Assembly (NCBI GenBank): GCA_021372695.1 | Contig: JAJFTY010000139.1 | Coordinates: 1-64,000, forward strand | DNA from: Deltaproteobacteria bacterium | Lineage (GTDB): Bacteria; Desulfobacterota; Syntrophia; Syntrophales; UBA5619 | Reading direction: 5' to 3' | Length of the DNA stretch: 64,000 nucleotides | Part shown: positions 35,805 to 44,164 of the stretch, one piece after another | Position numbering within the stretch: the first letter of the stretch is position 1 | How the letters are laid out: each line of letters starts with the position of its first letter | Notes under the pieces: model-generated | The model's database searches: none | Told to the model about the DNA's origin: nothing | The model's input: the letters and a program-made list of their open reading frames with translations, nothing else | Made by a program: the position numbers and the translations under genes

Positions 35805-37478
35805 TCACGCTGGGGTCGTCCCTGACGGGACGCCCCAGGAAAAACAGAACTTTCCATTTTCCTGCCAGATCGCCAGAGGCTTGTTCATCTCCGGGTCCGG
35901 GTCGGGAAAATCGGTTCTCCTGTAGATGCCCCGGCCGCTCTCCCTGCGCTCGAGACAGGTCAGCGTCGTCAGGATGCAGGTCTGGTGCATGAAGAGGCTC
36001 TCGTGGGTCCGGAGGAGTTCATGGGTGTCGCGTGCGCGGATCCGCGGGGCATAGGTTCCGATGAAGTTCAATTTCTCCAGGGCCAGCTCCATCCCCCGCT
36101 GGTTGCGCCGGAGCCCCATGTAGTAGTCCATCACGGAACGGATGGCGCCTTCGAATTCCCGGTAGCCGAGCCCCTCCTCGCGGTGGAGGGGTGCGAAGAT
36201 CCGCTCCTTCTCACGGGCGGCCGCCTCCTCGTCGATCTCCCCGGTCCGGCCCGCTTCCCGGGCCGCCTGCGCCGCCTGGCTTCCCGCATAATAGCCTCCG
36301 CAGATGGCGCCCGAGACGTAAGGGAAGACGCAACCGCAGAAGAGGCCCTCCACGTTGGTCTCGAAGTTGTCCTTCACATAGAGCCCGCCTTCGAGTCCCA
36401 GCTCGCTGATCTCCACTTCCAGGAGGTCCCGCTTGAAGCAGATCCCCTTCTGGCTCGTATAGTCGTTGTAGGTGGCTTTGTCTCCGGGCATCAGATCGTA
36501 CTGCAGGACGCGGGCGTCTGCGTCGGTGAAGTGGGTCATGTCGATGAAGAAAGGCGGGCCCTTGCCCTCGACGAACTCCTGGTAGGTGCCCTGGATCTGG
36601 TTTCTCCGCACGCCGTTTTCCCACATCGGGTCGTACTTGCCCATGAACCTCTCCCCGAGGGCGTTGAGCTCGCGGCCTCCCATGCTGTTGATCCCGTTCA
36701 TGCCCGGCGCGCCCCACCCCTTGGGGATGAGCGTGGCCTGCTCCGCGATGTCCATGTTCAGGATCTTCGCACCGGCCTCGTAGGTCAGTGCGAAATAGGC
36801 GCCTGTCACGAACGGGTCGTGCCAGGTGTTGAAGGGATTGCCGCTCGAATTGGCCGACGCACGGTTGACGGTCTTGCCCAGGCAGCAGATGACCTTCTTC
36901 GCCTTGAACAGATAGAAGTCCCCGGTCAGGACCTGATAACCCAGGCAGCCGGAGATGCGGCCGTCCGTCTTGAGCAGCTTGGTGATCAGGAGGTAGTCGA
37001 ACACATGGACCCCCTCGGCGCGGACGCGCCGGGCGATCCTGCGCTTGAGGGTCTGGCCCCCGGAAATGTTGAGAAACCATGCCCCGGGCTGGCCGAATCC
37101 CTGGGTCCGGAGGTAGGTGCCGTCGAGGTTTCGGATGAACTTGACCCCCTCCTGCTCCAGGATCTCCAGGATCACGGGAATCACGTTGAACCACCCGTTC
37201 TCCAGCATCGCCCGCGTCCAGCCCGAGGTCGGCTTGCCGAAGAAACCCGCAAAAGCGTCGCAGGTGTCCGTCTCGGGTCCGGCGTTCAGGGCCGCCGTGA
37301 AGTGGTCGTTGCCGCCGCCGGCGCTGCCGCAGCTCTCCAGCTTGCCCTTTTCGACCAGGACCACATCCACGCCTTCGCGCCTTGCCGCAATGGCAGCCCC
37401 GCTTCCCGCAGCGCCCGCCCCGAGGATCAGCACATCGGTTTCAACGATCTTCCCCAGGGCCGTCTCCGTGACCTTCAT
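35805..37478 (-). CDS. AprA-like FAD-dependent oxidoreductase (fumarate reductase/APS reductase superfamily)
   Basis: FAD-binding-2 family protein resembling the alpha subunit of adenylylsulfate reductase but not AprA itself. The FAD motif is VLILGAGAAGSGAAIAARR near the start. GNDHFTAALNAGP (SAGGGNDHFT context) and the C-terminal helical domain EGAIRSVMDYYMGLRRNQRG and HELLRTHESLFMHQ follow the AprA-like pattern. A start at 37478 (MKVTETALGKIVETDV) has GGAAGGGG upstream; an ATG ten codons earlier (37508) has none. No separate aprB gene is adjacent; the ferredoxin is fused to the next protein. The transporter and aldolase neighbours point to redox chemistry on an organic acid. Confidence 0.85.
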   Translation of the reverse strand: MKVTETALGKIVETDVLILGAGAAGSGAAIAARREGVDVVLVEKGKLESCGSAGGGNDHFTAALNAGPETDTCDAFAGFFGKPTSGWTRAMLENGWFNVIPVILEILEQEGVKFIRNLDGTYLRTQGFGQPGAWFLNISGGQTLKRRIARRVRAEGVHVFDYLLITKLLKTDGRISGCLGYQVLTGDFYLFKAKKVICCLGKTVNRASANSSGNPFNTWHDPFVTGAYFALTYEAGAKILNMDIAEQATLIPKGWGAPGMNGINSMGGRELNALGERFMGKYDPMWENGVRRNQIQGTYQEFVEGKGPPFFIDMTHFTDADARVLQYDLMPGDKATYNDYTSQKGICFKRDLLEVEISELGLEGGLYVKDNFETNVEGLFCGCVFPYVSGAICGGYYAGSQAAQAAREAGRTGEIDEEAAAREKERIFAPLHREEGLGYREFEGAIRSVMDYYMGLRRNQRGMELALEKLNFIGTYAPRIRARDTHELLRTHESLFMHQTCILTTLTCLERRESGRGIYRRTDFPDPDPEMNKPLAIWQENGKFCFSWGVPSGTTPA

Positions 37479-37544
37479 ACCCACCCCTTCCGCACCCATT
37501 CCAAACATCCCGCAGCCCGGAACCCGCGCCGCGCCGTGCCGCCG

Positions 37545-38312
37545 CTACCCCCGGTTCAGAAGAGCCTCCAGGAGCCTCAGCGGCTTCTCCCGGAGTTCGA
37601 GCTGCCGGGCCAGCGTATCCCAGATCGCCTGGATCCGGTTCCCCTGGAAGATATGGTCCGCCTTCTTCGCGGCCTCTGCGTCATCGGTCCAGGTCGGCTC
37701 GCCGAAGCCCCGGGCGACATGCAGCGTCTTGATCGTCTTCTCCAGGAGATAGGCCGTGACCGCGGCCTCCTCGATGCTCTTCCCCACCACGGTGATCCCG
37801 TGGTTCTTCATGATGATGGCCTTGGAATCACCCATGGCTTCGGCCACGGCCCTGCCCTGGGCCGGGGCGAAGATCAGGTCGGTCTCCGCGCTGAAGAAGG
37901 GGAGAGGCTTGGCGAAGAGCACCCCCTCGTTGTTGACGGGCCTGAGCACCTGCTCCGTGGCGGAAAAAGCCGTCGCGTACAGGGGGTGGGTGTGCACGAT
38001 GCTGTTCACATCCTTTCGGGCCCGGTAGATTTCGATGTGGATCGGCATCTCCCCGTGGGGCTCCCGCTTGCCCGCGACCTTTTTATAGTCGAAATCCAGG
38101 GTCACGAGGTCCTCCGCATGGATCTCGCTCAGGCAGAGCCCCCTCCCCTTGACGATCATCCGCTCCGGATCTTCCGGACATCGGACGCTGACATGGCCCA
38201 GATCCATGTCGTCATGACCCTCGGTCCCCAGGATCCGGCAGGCAAGCGCCAGCTTCTCCAGGATGGCCTTGTTCGCCGATCTTGCCGTTCCTGCCGGATT
38301 CCTGTTTGCCAT
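37545..38312 (-). CDS. Class II aldolase/adducin family protein
   Basis: Zinc-dependent aldolase/epimerase/decarboxylase fold (255 aa). The metal-binding His pair is in NSIVHTHPLYATAFS, a further His lies in MKNHGITVVGKSIEEA, and the substrate-phosphate-like region is MDLGHVSVRCPED. I use the ATG at 38312, with GGAGG 7 bases before it. The longer frame to 38489 reads through the end of tctC. It lies between the TctC receptor gene and the AprA-like gene on the same strand. It could cleave or decarboxylate the imported acid; the substrate is unknown. Confidence 0.88.
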   Translation of the reverse strand: MANRNPAGTARSANKAILEKLALACRILGTEGHDDMDLGHVSVRCPEDPERMIVKGRGLCLSEIHAEDLVTLDFDYKKVAGKREPHGEMPIHIEIYRARKDVNSIVHTHPLYATAFSATEQVLRPVNNEGVLFAKPLPFFSAETDLIFAPAQGRAVAEAMGDSKAIIMKNHGITVVGKSIEEAAVTAYLLEKTIKTLHVARGFGEPTWTDDAEAAKKADHIFQGNRIQAIWDTLARQLELREKPLRLLEALLNRG

Positions 38313-38329
38313 CTGCACGCCTCCCGATC

Positions 38330-39304
38330 CTATTTCGTCTGTGCCATCACCTTCTTGAACAGGTTGAACTCGTCCGCGACCTCCTTCTTGTATTCCGGTC
38401 CCGGGAGGTAGTGGGTCACGAAGTTGAACTTGTGGACCGCCTTGACGAACTCCACGTCCTGGACGGCGGCCTCGACCACGCTGTTCCACTTCCTGACCAC
38501 CTCGGCCGGAAGCCCCTTGGGTCCGACGATGCCCATCCCCGTATCCACGAGGGTCTGCTTGTAGCCCTTTTCATAGGAGGTGGGGATGTTGGGATAGAAG
38601 GGGTGGCGTTCTTTCGAGAAGAAAACCAGCAGGCGGATCTTGCCGGCGTCGATCTGGGACTTGGCGGCCGGCAGCGCGATGCCCGCCATGTCCACATGGC
38701 CGCCCAGGAGCGCCGTGACGCTCTCCCCGCCGCCGGAGAAGCCGACCGGGGTGATCTCCGCCTTGGCCTCGTAGGAAAGGAGGCGCAGGGCCATCGCGGG
38801 GTTGGTTCCCGGCCCGGGGGTCGAGGCCTTGAGTTTCCTGGGATTCGCCTTGGCATAGGCGATCACGTCTTCGAAGGTCTTGAAGGGCGAGTCGGTCCGG
38901 ACCACGAGCGTCTGGGGGAAGTTCGCCACCTTGGCGATGTAGTTCACGTCCTCGATCGTGTCGAAGGGCAGGTCCTTCGTGAAAAGCGGGTTGATGTTGA
39001 CCGTGTCCGAGTTGCCGGCGCAAAGCGTGTAACCGTCCGGTTTGGCCTTCAGGACGCCGTTCATCCCCACGATGCCACCCGCTCCAGGCTTGTTGACGAC
39101 GGCGATGTTCGTCTTCATGGCCTTGCTGAAGTAATCGCCCATGGCCCGCCAGAAGATGTCCGTGGCGCCCCCGGAGCCGAAGGGAACGACGAGCTGGATC
39201 GGCCCTTTCGGGTAGTCCTGGGCCGCCGCAGGGGCGATGCCGATCGAAGAGATGGCCAACGCCAGCAGGATGCAGATGCCGAATCTCATGCAGTGGTGCT
39301 TCAT
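38330..39304 (-). CDS. tctC: TctC-family (Bug) periplasmic solute-binding protein
   Basis: Receptor of a tripartite tricarboxylate transporter. The signal peptide ends IGIAPAAAQD. The Bug-family landmarks are PIQLVVPFGSGGATDIFWR, VVNKPGAGGIVGMNGVLKAKPDGYTL and VGPKGLPAEVV. I use the ATG at 39304 because AAGGAGG lies 6 bases before it; the frame extends to 39370 without support. The gene order tctB-tctA-tctC on the minus strand forms a complete transporter. Ligands of this family range over citrate, other carboxylates and aromatic acids. Confidence 0.92.
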   Translation of the reverse strand: MKHHCMRFGICILLALAISSIGIAPAAAQDYPKGPIQLVVPFGSGGATDIFWRAMGDYFSKAMKTNIAVVNKPGAGGIVGMNGVLKAKPDGYTLCAGNSDTVNINPLFTKDLPFDTIEDVNYIAKVANFPQTLVVRTDSPFKTFEDVIAYAKANPRKLKASTPGPGTNPAMALRLLSYEAKAEITPVGFSGGGESVTALLGGHVDMAGIALPAAKSQIDAGKIRLLVFFSKERHPFYPNIPTSYEKGYKQTLVDTGMGIVGPKGLPAEVVRKWNSVVEAAVQDVEFVKAVHKFNFVTHYLPGPEYKKEVADEFNLFKKVMAQTK

Positions 39305-39353
39305 AACATGCCTCCTTATCATTGTCGTGATCATACCCCCAGCCCGCCGGCGG

Positions 39354-40859
39354 CTATTCGTTGCCGGCACGCAACTCCGCGCGGACCCTCTTCTTCTTGA
39401 GGAAGAGGGGTGAAAAGAGAATCAGGAGCCCCAGGACCAGGAAAAAGGCCGAGATCGGCCGGGTGAAGAACACGGTGGGGTCCCCTTCGGAGATGACCAG
39501 CGAGCGGCGCACGGCGTTTTCCATGATCGGCCCCAGAACCAGGGCCAGCACCAGCGGCGCCGCCTCGTAGTCGAGCTTTTTCATCCCGTAGCCGATGACC
39601 CCGAAGATGAGCATGATGAGGATGTCGTAGGCGTTGTTGTTCACCGTATAGGCCCCGATGACGCAGAAAAGCAGGATCAGCGGGAACAGGTAGTGATAGG
39701 GGATCCTGAGGATCTTCACCCAGAGCGGGATGAGGGGCAGATTCAGTACGAGCAGCATCACGTTCCCCACGTAGAGGCTCGCGATCAGCCCCCAGAAGAC
39801 ATCCGGCGATTCGGTGATCAGCAGAGGCCCGGGCCGGAGCCCGTGGATCATCAGCGCTCCGAGCAGCAGGGCTGTCGCCGCGCCTGTCGGGATGCCCAGA
39901 CTCAGCATCGGGACCATGGTGCCGCTCGAGGCGGCGTTGTTGGCCGATTCGGGCCCGGCGACCCCTTCGATCATGCCGGTGCCGAACCGGTCGGGCTCTC
40001 TGGAGAGCTTCTTCTCCAGGGTGTAGGAGATGAAGGTCGGGATCGCGACGCTCATTCCCGGGATGATGCCCATGAAGAAGCCGATGATCGTCCCCCGTCC
40101 GATGGGCCAGATGCTGCGCCGCCACTCCTCCCGGTTCGGAAGCAATCCCCTGATCCTGGTCTTGAGGATCTCCTGACGGAAGGTTCTCTCCACGTTGAGG
40201 AGCACCTCGGAGACCCCGAAGAGCCCGATGACGATCTGGACGAGCCCGATGCCGTCCATCAGCGCCGTGATCCCGTAGTTGAAGCGGGCCGTGCCCGACA
40301 TGGGATCCAGTCCCACGGTTCCGATCATCAGCCCCAGGCAGACCATGATCAGGGCGTTGACGATCGATCCCCTAGCCAGATAGACCAGGATGCTCAGCCC
40401 CAGGACCATCAGGGAGAAGTATTCCGGCGGGCCGAAGCGCAGGGCGAATTCGGCGAGCACTGGCGCGAGGAAGACCAAAAAGACGAGGCTGCCCGTCCCG
40501 GCGATGAACGAGCCGAAAGCGGAAATGCCCAGGGCCGCGCCGGCCCGTCCGTTCATCGCCATCTGGTAACCGTCGAGGCAGGTCACCACCGACGCCGCCT
40601 CGCCCGGGATGTTCACCAGGATCGACGTGGTCGATCCGCCGTACATCGCGCCGTACATGATTCCTGCCAGCAGGATGACGGCCGAGACGGGGGGGACGTG
40701 GAAGGTCGCCGGCAGCAACAGCGACAGAGCCGCCGGCGGGCCGATTCCGGGCAGCACCCCGATGAGCGTGCCGATGAGGACCCCGATGAAACAGAACAGG
40801 AGGTTCATCGGGGTGGTGGCGACCTGGAAGCCGTGCATCAACTGGGCCAGAATGTCCAT
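39354..40859 (-). CDS. tctA: TctA-family large permease of tripartite tricarboxylate transporter
   Basis: Large membrane subunit (501 aa, about 11-12 helices). Family signatures are GVLIGTLIGVLPGIGPPAAL, MYGGSTTSILVNIPGEAAS and the second-half counterpart GFFMGIIPGMSVAIPTFISY, with FGTGMIEGVAGPESANNAAS. A normal-length, intact gene lying 13 bases downstream of tctB and just before tctC. It moves the substrate brought by TctC, with a cation. Confidence 0.95.
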   Translation of the reverse strand: MDILAQLMHGFQVATTPMNLLFCFIGVLIGTLIGVLPGIGPPAALSLLLPATFHVPPVSAVILLAGIMYGAMYGGSTTSILVNIPGEAASVVTCLDGYQMAMNGRAGAALGISAFGSFIAGTGSLVFLVFLAPVLAEFALRFGPPEYFSLMVLGLSILVYLARGSIVNALIMVCLGLMIGTVGLDPMSGTARFNYGITALMDGIGLVQIVIGLFGVSEVLLNVERTFRQEILKTRIRGLLPNREEWRRSIWPIGRGTIIGFFMGIIPGMSVAIPTFISYTLEKKLSREPDRFGTGMIEGVAGPESANNAASSGTMVPMLSLGIPTGAATALLLGALMIHGLRPGPLLITESPDVFWGLIASLYVGNVMLLVLNLPLIPLWVKILRIPYHYLFPLILLFCVIGAYTVNNNAYDILIMLIFGVIGYGMKKLDYEAAPLVLALVLGPIMENAVRRSLVISEGDPTVFFTRPISAFFLVLGLLILFSPLFLKKKRVRAELRAGNE

Positions 40860-40872
40860 AGCGGCCGGACTC

Positions 40873-41340
40873 CTAAAATCCTAGAGTTCCTTGGGGAATT
40901 TGAGCCTGGAGCAGTACGTTGAAGAAGAGCTCCGAAGCCACGGCCGTGATCAGCGCGGCGATCAGGGATTTGGCCCAGCTCTGCGGCTCGATCACCTTGA
41001 CCAGAAGGAACATGAACAGGAAGGTATCGATCAAGAATCCGATCGTTTCCAGGGTCAACGCGTAGGCCGCAAGAGCCGCCACGATGATGACGAGGTTCCA
41101 CCAGCGGAAAGGCTCCTCCGGGCTTGACACCCGAGGCCCGTCCCCCTGTTCCCGCTTCGTCCGGAGGGCTTGGACCAGGGCAATCACGGCGAGGAGGCCA
41201 GTCACGAGAGCGATCAGGAGGGGAAAGAAGCCGGCGCCGGGGTCCCTCATGACGCCCATGGGGAGGCGGAAGGCTTCGCGGGACATCACGACGGAAAAAA
41301 GGAGCCAGAAAAGACTGCAGCAGATCTTCACGGACCTCAC
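40873..41340 (-). CDS. tctB: TctB-family small permease of tripartite tricarboxylate transporter
   Basis: Small four-helix subunit (155 aa). The family feature PMGVMRDPGAGFFPLLIALVTG is followed by a hydrophilic linker and two or three more helices ending SELFFNVLLQAQIPQG. It starts with GTG at 41340; a second in-frame GTG at 41331, after GAGG, is an equally good start. First gene of the TctBAC/aldolase/AprA-like/GltD-like operon, facing the promoter at 41447-41475. Confidence 0.88.
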   Translation of the reverse strand: MRSVKICCSLFWLLFSVVMSREAFRLPMGVMRDPGAGFFPLLIALVTGLLAVIALVQALRTKREQGDGPRVSSPEEPFRWWNLVIIVAALAAYALTLETIGFLIDTFLFMFLLVKVIEPQSWAKSLIAALITAVASELFFNVLLQAQIPQGTLGF

Positions 41341-41446
41341 TTGGCGTCACCCTCAGCATCAGGTTTGTCGAGCCCGTCCGAATCGCGGCAATCCCGGTTC
41401 CGCGCTTGGTCGATGGCAATGAATGTGGATCGATAACGTTTCGGCG

Positions 41447-41475
41447 AAAATATAATGGACGGTCATCGCTGTCAA
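41447..41475 (-). promoter_or_regulatory. Candidate sigma-70 promoter for the tctB operon
   Basis: On the minus strand TTGACA (complement 41470-41475) is followed, after 15-17 bases, by the AT-rich TATATTTT. It lies about 107-135 bases before the tctB start, in the gap shared with the divergent cold-shock gene. The -10 spacing is not ideal, so this is moderate support. Confidence 0.45.
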
Positions 41476-41501
41476 GCACATTATCTCTTGGAAAATAAGG
41501 C

Positions 41502-41530
41502 TTGACATCGGTTCCCGATCAGTCTATAAG
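41502..41530 (+). promoter_or_regulatory. Sigma-70 promoter of the cold-shock gene
   Basis: TTGACA (41502-41507), a 17-base spacer and TATAAG (41525-41530) form a near-consensus promoter. Transcription would start near 41537, leaving a leader of about 165 bases before the csp start codon. Long structured leaders are characteristic of cold-shock genes. Confidence 0.75.
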
Positions 41531-41701
41531 GCGTGCCATCTCTAGGCTTCAGGAGAAGCCACAGGATGAAGAGTTGGATAAAGACATTTTGAAATGCAAG
41601 ACCGGCCGTCATGTTCTCAAAAGAGTTCTGGCGGTCAATTTGTTTTTGCCATCATGTTCATCCGACTTGAGCAGAATTCAGAGGAAAGGAGGATGCACAG
41701 T

Positions 41702-41902
41702 ATGGCAGAAGGTACCGTGAAGTGGTTCAACGAGCAGAAGGGCTTCGGTTTCATCGAGAAGTCCGAGGGCGGCGATGTATTCGTTCATTACAGCGCCATT
41801 CAGGCCGGCGGTTTCAAGACGTTGGCCGAGGGCCAGCGTGTCAGTTTTGACATCGTTCAGGGCAAGAAAGGCCCGGCCGCCGAGAACGTAAAGGCCCTGT
41901 AG
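41702..41902 (+). CDS. Cold-shock domain protein (CspA family)
   Basis: Single cold-shock domain of 66 residues that binds single-stranded nucleic acid and acts as an RNA chaperone. RNP1 (KGFGFIE) and RNP2 (DVFVHYSAI) are both intact, with the opening GTVKWFNEQ. Of two in-frame ATGs, the one at 41693 abuts AGGAGG directly, while 41702 is 9 bases away and gives the usual MAEGTVKW start, so I use 41702. Monocistronic, with its own promoter and terminator. Confidence 0.96.
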   Translation: MAEGTVKWFNEQKGFGFIEKSEGGDVFVHYSAIQAGGFKTLAEGQRVSFDIVQGKKGPAAENVKAL

Positions 41903-41925
41903 GATCGAATCCACAGAATAACCTT

Positions 41926-41971
41926 AAGAAGGCCTTCCGCGCCTGCCATGGCGCCGGAAGGCCTTCTTTAT
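41926..41971 (+). terminator. Intrinsic terminator after the cold-shock gene
   Basis: A perfect 14-bp stem, AAGAAGGCCTTCCG with CGGAAGGCCTTCTT (41926-41939 and 41955-41968), is followed by TTA TTG. It begins 24 bases after the csp stop. Confidence 0.85.
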
Positions 41972-42221
41972 TGCAGGCGGTTTCCCCTTGACGGGCGGCC
42001 GTCCGGGTGTTATCCCTCTTTCCGTTCCATAGCGGTATCTCCCTTCAGCGTCTTTTCATTGTCTTTTCCTAAAAGGGACAATGATGGCCAGTTCTTGAGC
42101 ACACAAAGCCCGTCCGGCCGCGTCACGGACCGGATAAGGATGCCGGAGGAACCGTTCTTGAGCATTCTGCCCCTGTCCGGTTTCCTTCGGTGACACGAAA
42201 TCATTCCACTCAGGAGGCGCC

Positions 42222-44150
42222 ATGGAACTGGAACACCTCTTCTCCCCCGTCTCGATCAACGGCATGACCTTGAAGAACCGCGCCGTCATGCCCGCGATGG
42301 GAACCGGCTACGGAAACGCCGACGGCACGGTGAGCGACCGCCTGATCGCCTATCTCGCGAGGCGGGCCAGAGGCGGCACGGGGCTGATCATCACGGAAAT
42401 CTGCGCCGTCGATCCGCGCGGCAAGGCATTTCCCAACGAGATCGGCGCCTGGAGCGATGCGCTCGTTCCCGGCCTCGCCGCGCTTGCCGGGGCCATCCAC
42501 CGCGAGGGGGGTAAGATCGCCCTCCAACTCCACCATGCCGGGCGGGAGACCTTCGCTCAGGCTGCGGGCGGGATTCCCGAGGCCCCCTCCGCAATTCCGA
42601 GCGCCGTTCTCGGCCAGCCCTGCGAGGCGATGGACCCGGAGCGGATCGCTGCCGTGATCGGTGCCTTTGCCCGGGCTGCCGGCCGCGCGAAGGAGGCCGG
42701 GTTCGACGCCGTCGAGATCCACGGCGCCCACGGCTACCTTCTCAACCAGTTTCTTTCCCCCTTTTCCAACGTGAGAACCGACCCATACGGCGGCTCCGAG
42801 GAAAACCGCGCACGCTTCGTGCTGGAAACGGTGTCGGCGGTCCGCTCGGCGGTGGGCCCTGCCTTTGCCGTGATCATCCGGGTCTCGGCGGACGAACTGA
42901 TCCGCGGGGGCTACGACCTGGCGGTCATGGAGCGCCTGGCCCCGAAGCTCGTCGCCGCCGGAGCCGACGCCATCCACTGCTCGGTCGGCGTCTACTCCAC
43001 GCCGGGAAACCTGAGCGTCGCGTCGATGGACACGGAGCCGGGGTTCAATCTCTTCCGGGCGCGGGCGATCCGGGCCGCGGCGGGCGTCCCGGTCATCGGC
43101 GTCGGCCGGATCAGCGACCCCGAACTGGCTGAGAAGGCGCTCGCCGAAGGCGATGCCGATCTGATCAGCTTCGGCCGCCCACACCTGACCGATCCCGATT
43201 TCATCGCCAAGGCCGCAGCCGGGGATTTCGCGGAGATCCGCCGTTGCGTCGCCTGCAACCAGGGGTGCATCGAACGGCTGAGCTTCGAGATGAAGTCGGC
43301 CACGTGCAGCTTCAACCCCGCCTGCGGCAGGGAGTACCTGGGGGCGCCGGAGCCGGTTGCGGCACCGAAGCGGCTCTGGGTGATCGGGGCGGGTCCCGCG
43401 GGCCTCTCCGCCGCGATGGCGGCAGCCGGCCGCGGTTACGCTGTCGAGATCTTCGAAAGGGAAGCTGCCCCGGGCGGGCAGCTCCGGTCGGCCAGCCGGC
43501 CGCCCCACAAGGCAGCCTATGGGGATTGGGTGACCTGGACCTGCCGTCAGCTTGACAAACAGGGTGTGCGCATCCATTATGAAACCCGGATGACCGGCGA
43601 TGGGATCGCGTCGGGAAAACCCGATGCCGCGATTCTGGCGGCCGGAGCCGATCCCGTGACAGCCGCAATTCCCGGCATGGAATCCCCGCATGTCTGCGAC
43701 GCGCGCGACCTTCTGCTGGGAAAGGCCGAAGCCGCAAGTCCTGCCGTGGTCCTTGGCGCCGGGTATGTCGGCATGGAGACGGCCGATTTCCTGGCCGCCC
43801 GCGGGGTCGAGGTGACCTTGGTCGAGATGCTGCCCGCTTCACCCGTCGGGAAACACACGGCCCACGGCTACTGGCTGCACAAACGGATCAAGGCGGCCGG
43901 CGGACGGATCATCCTGGGGGCGACGGTGACCCGGATCGAACCGGACGCCGTCTTCTATTGCCAGGGAGAAGAGGAGAAGCGGCTCCCGGCGGCGCTCGTG
44001 GTCACGGCGATGGGCGCAAAGCCGGCAAACGACCTGGCCGGCATCTTCGAGAAGTTGGGCATCCCCTGCCGTATGGTCGGGGACGCCAAGAGCCCGAGAA
44101 GACTCCTGGAGGCGATACACGAGGGGGACCGCGCCGGCCGGGAGATATAA
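42222..44150 (+). CDS. NADH:flavin oxidoreductase of the 2,4-dienoyl-CoA reductase (FadH/FldZ-like) family
   Basis: 642-residue FMN/[4Fe-4S]/FAD enzyme that reduces activated C=C bonds with NAD(P)H. The N-terminal TIM barrel (LFSPVSINGMTLKNRAVMPA; EIHGAHGYLLNQFLSPFSN with the His-Gly-Ala-His-Gly motif) is followed by the cluster CVACNQGCIERL and a later ATCSFNPACG. An FAD/NAD domain follows (VIGAGPAGLSAAMAAAGRGY, VVLGAGYVGMETADFLAARG). AGGAGG lies before the ATG. Members act on dienoyl-CoA, cinnamate, bile-acid intermediates or morphinone-like enones; the substrate here is unknown. It lies directly upstream of the AmmeMemoRadiSam genes on the same strand. Confidence 0.92.
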   Translation: MELEHLFSPVSINGMTLKNRAVMPAMGTGYGNADGTVSDRLIAYLARRARGGTGLIITEICAVDPRGKAFPNEIGAWSDALVPGLAALAGAIHREGGKIALQLHHAGRETFAQAAGGIPEAPSAIPSAVLGQPCEAMDPERIAAVIGAFARAAGRAKEAGFDAVEIHGAHGYLLNQFLSPFSNVRTDPYGGSEENRARFVLETVSAVRSAVGPAFAVIIRVSADELIRGGYDLAVMERLAPKLVAAGADAIHCSVGVYSTPGNLSVASMDTEPGFNLFRARAIRAAAGVPVIGVGRISDPELAEKALAEGDADLISFGRPHLTDPDFIAKAAAGDFAEIRRCVACNQGCIERLSFEMKSATCSFNPACGREYLGAPEPVAAPKRLWVIGAGPAGLSAAMAAAGRGYAVEIFEREAAPGGQLRSASRPPHKAAYGDWVTWTCRQLDKQGVRIHYETRMTGDGIASGKPDAAILAAGADPVTAAIPGMESPHVCDARDLLLGKAEAASPAVVLGAGYVGMETADFLAARGVEVTLVEMLPASPVGKHTAHGYWLHKRIKAAGGRIILGATVTRIEPDAVFYCQGEEEKRLPAALVVTAMGAKPANDLAGIFEKLGIPCRMVGDAKSPRRLLEAIHEGDRAGREI

Positions 44151-44164
44151 GGAAACATCCAGTC

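Noticed and set aside
35985..38411. 808-codon plus-strand frame
   Set aside because: Antisense to the AprA-like, aldolase and TctC genes; no recognisable protein features.
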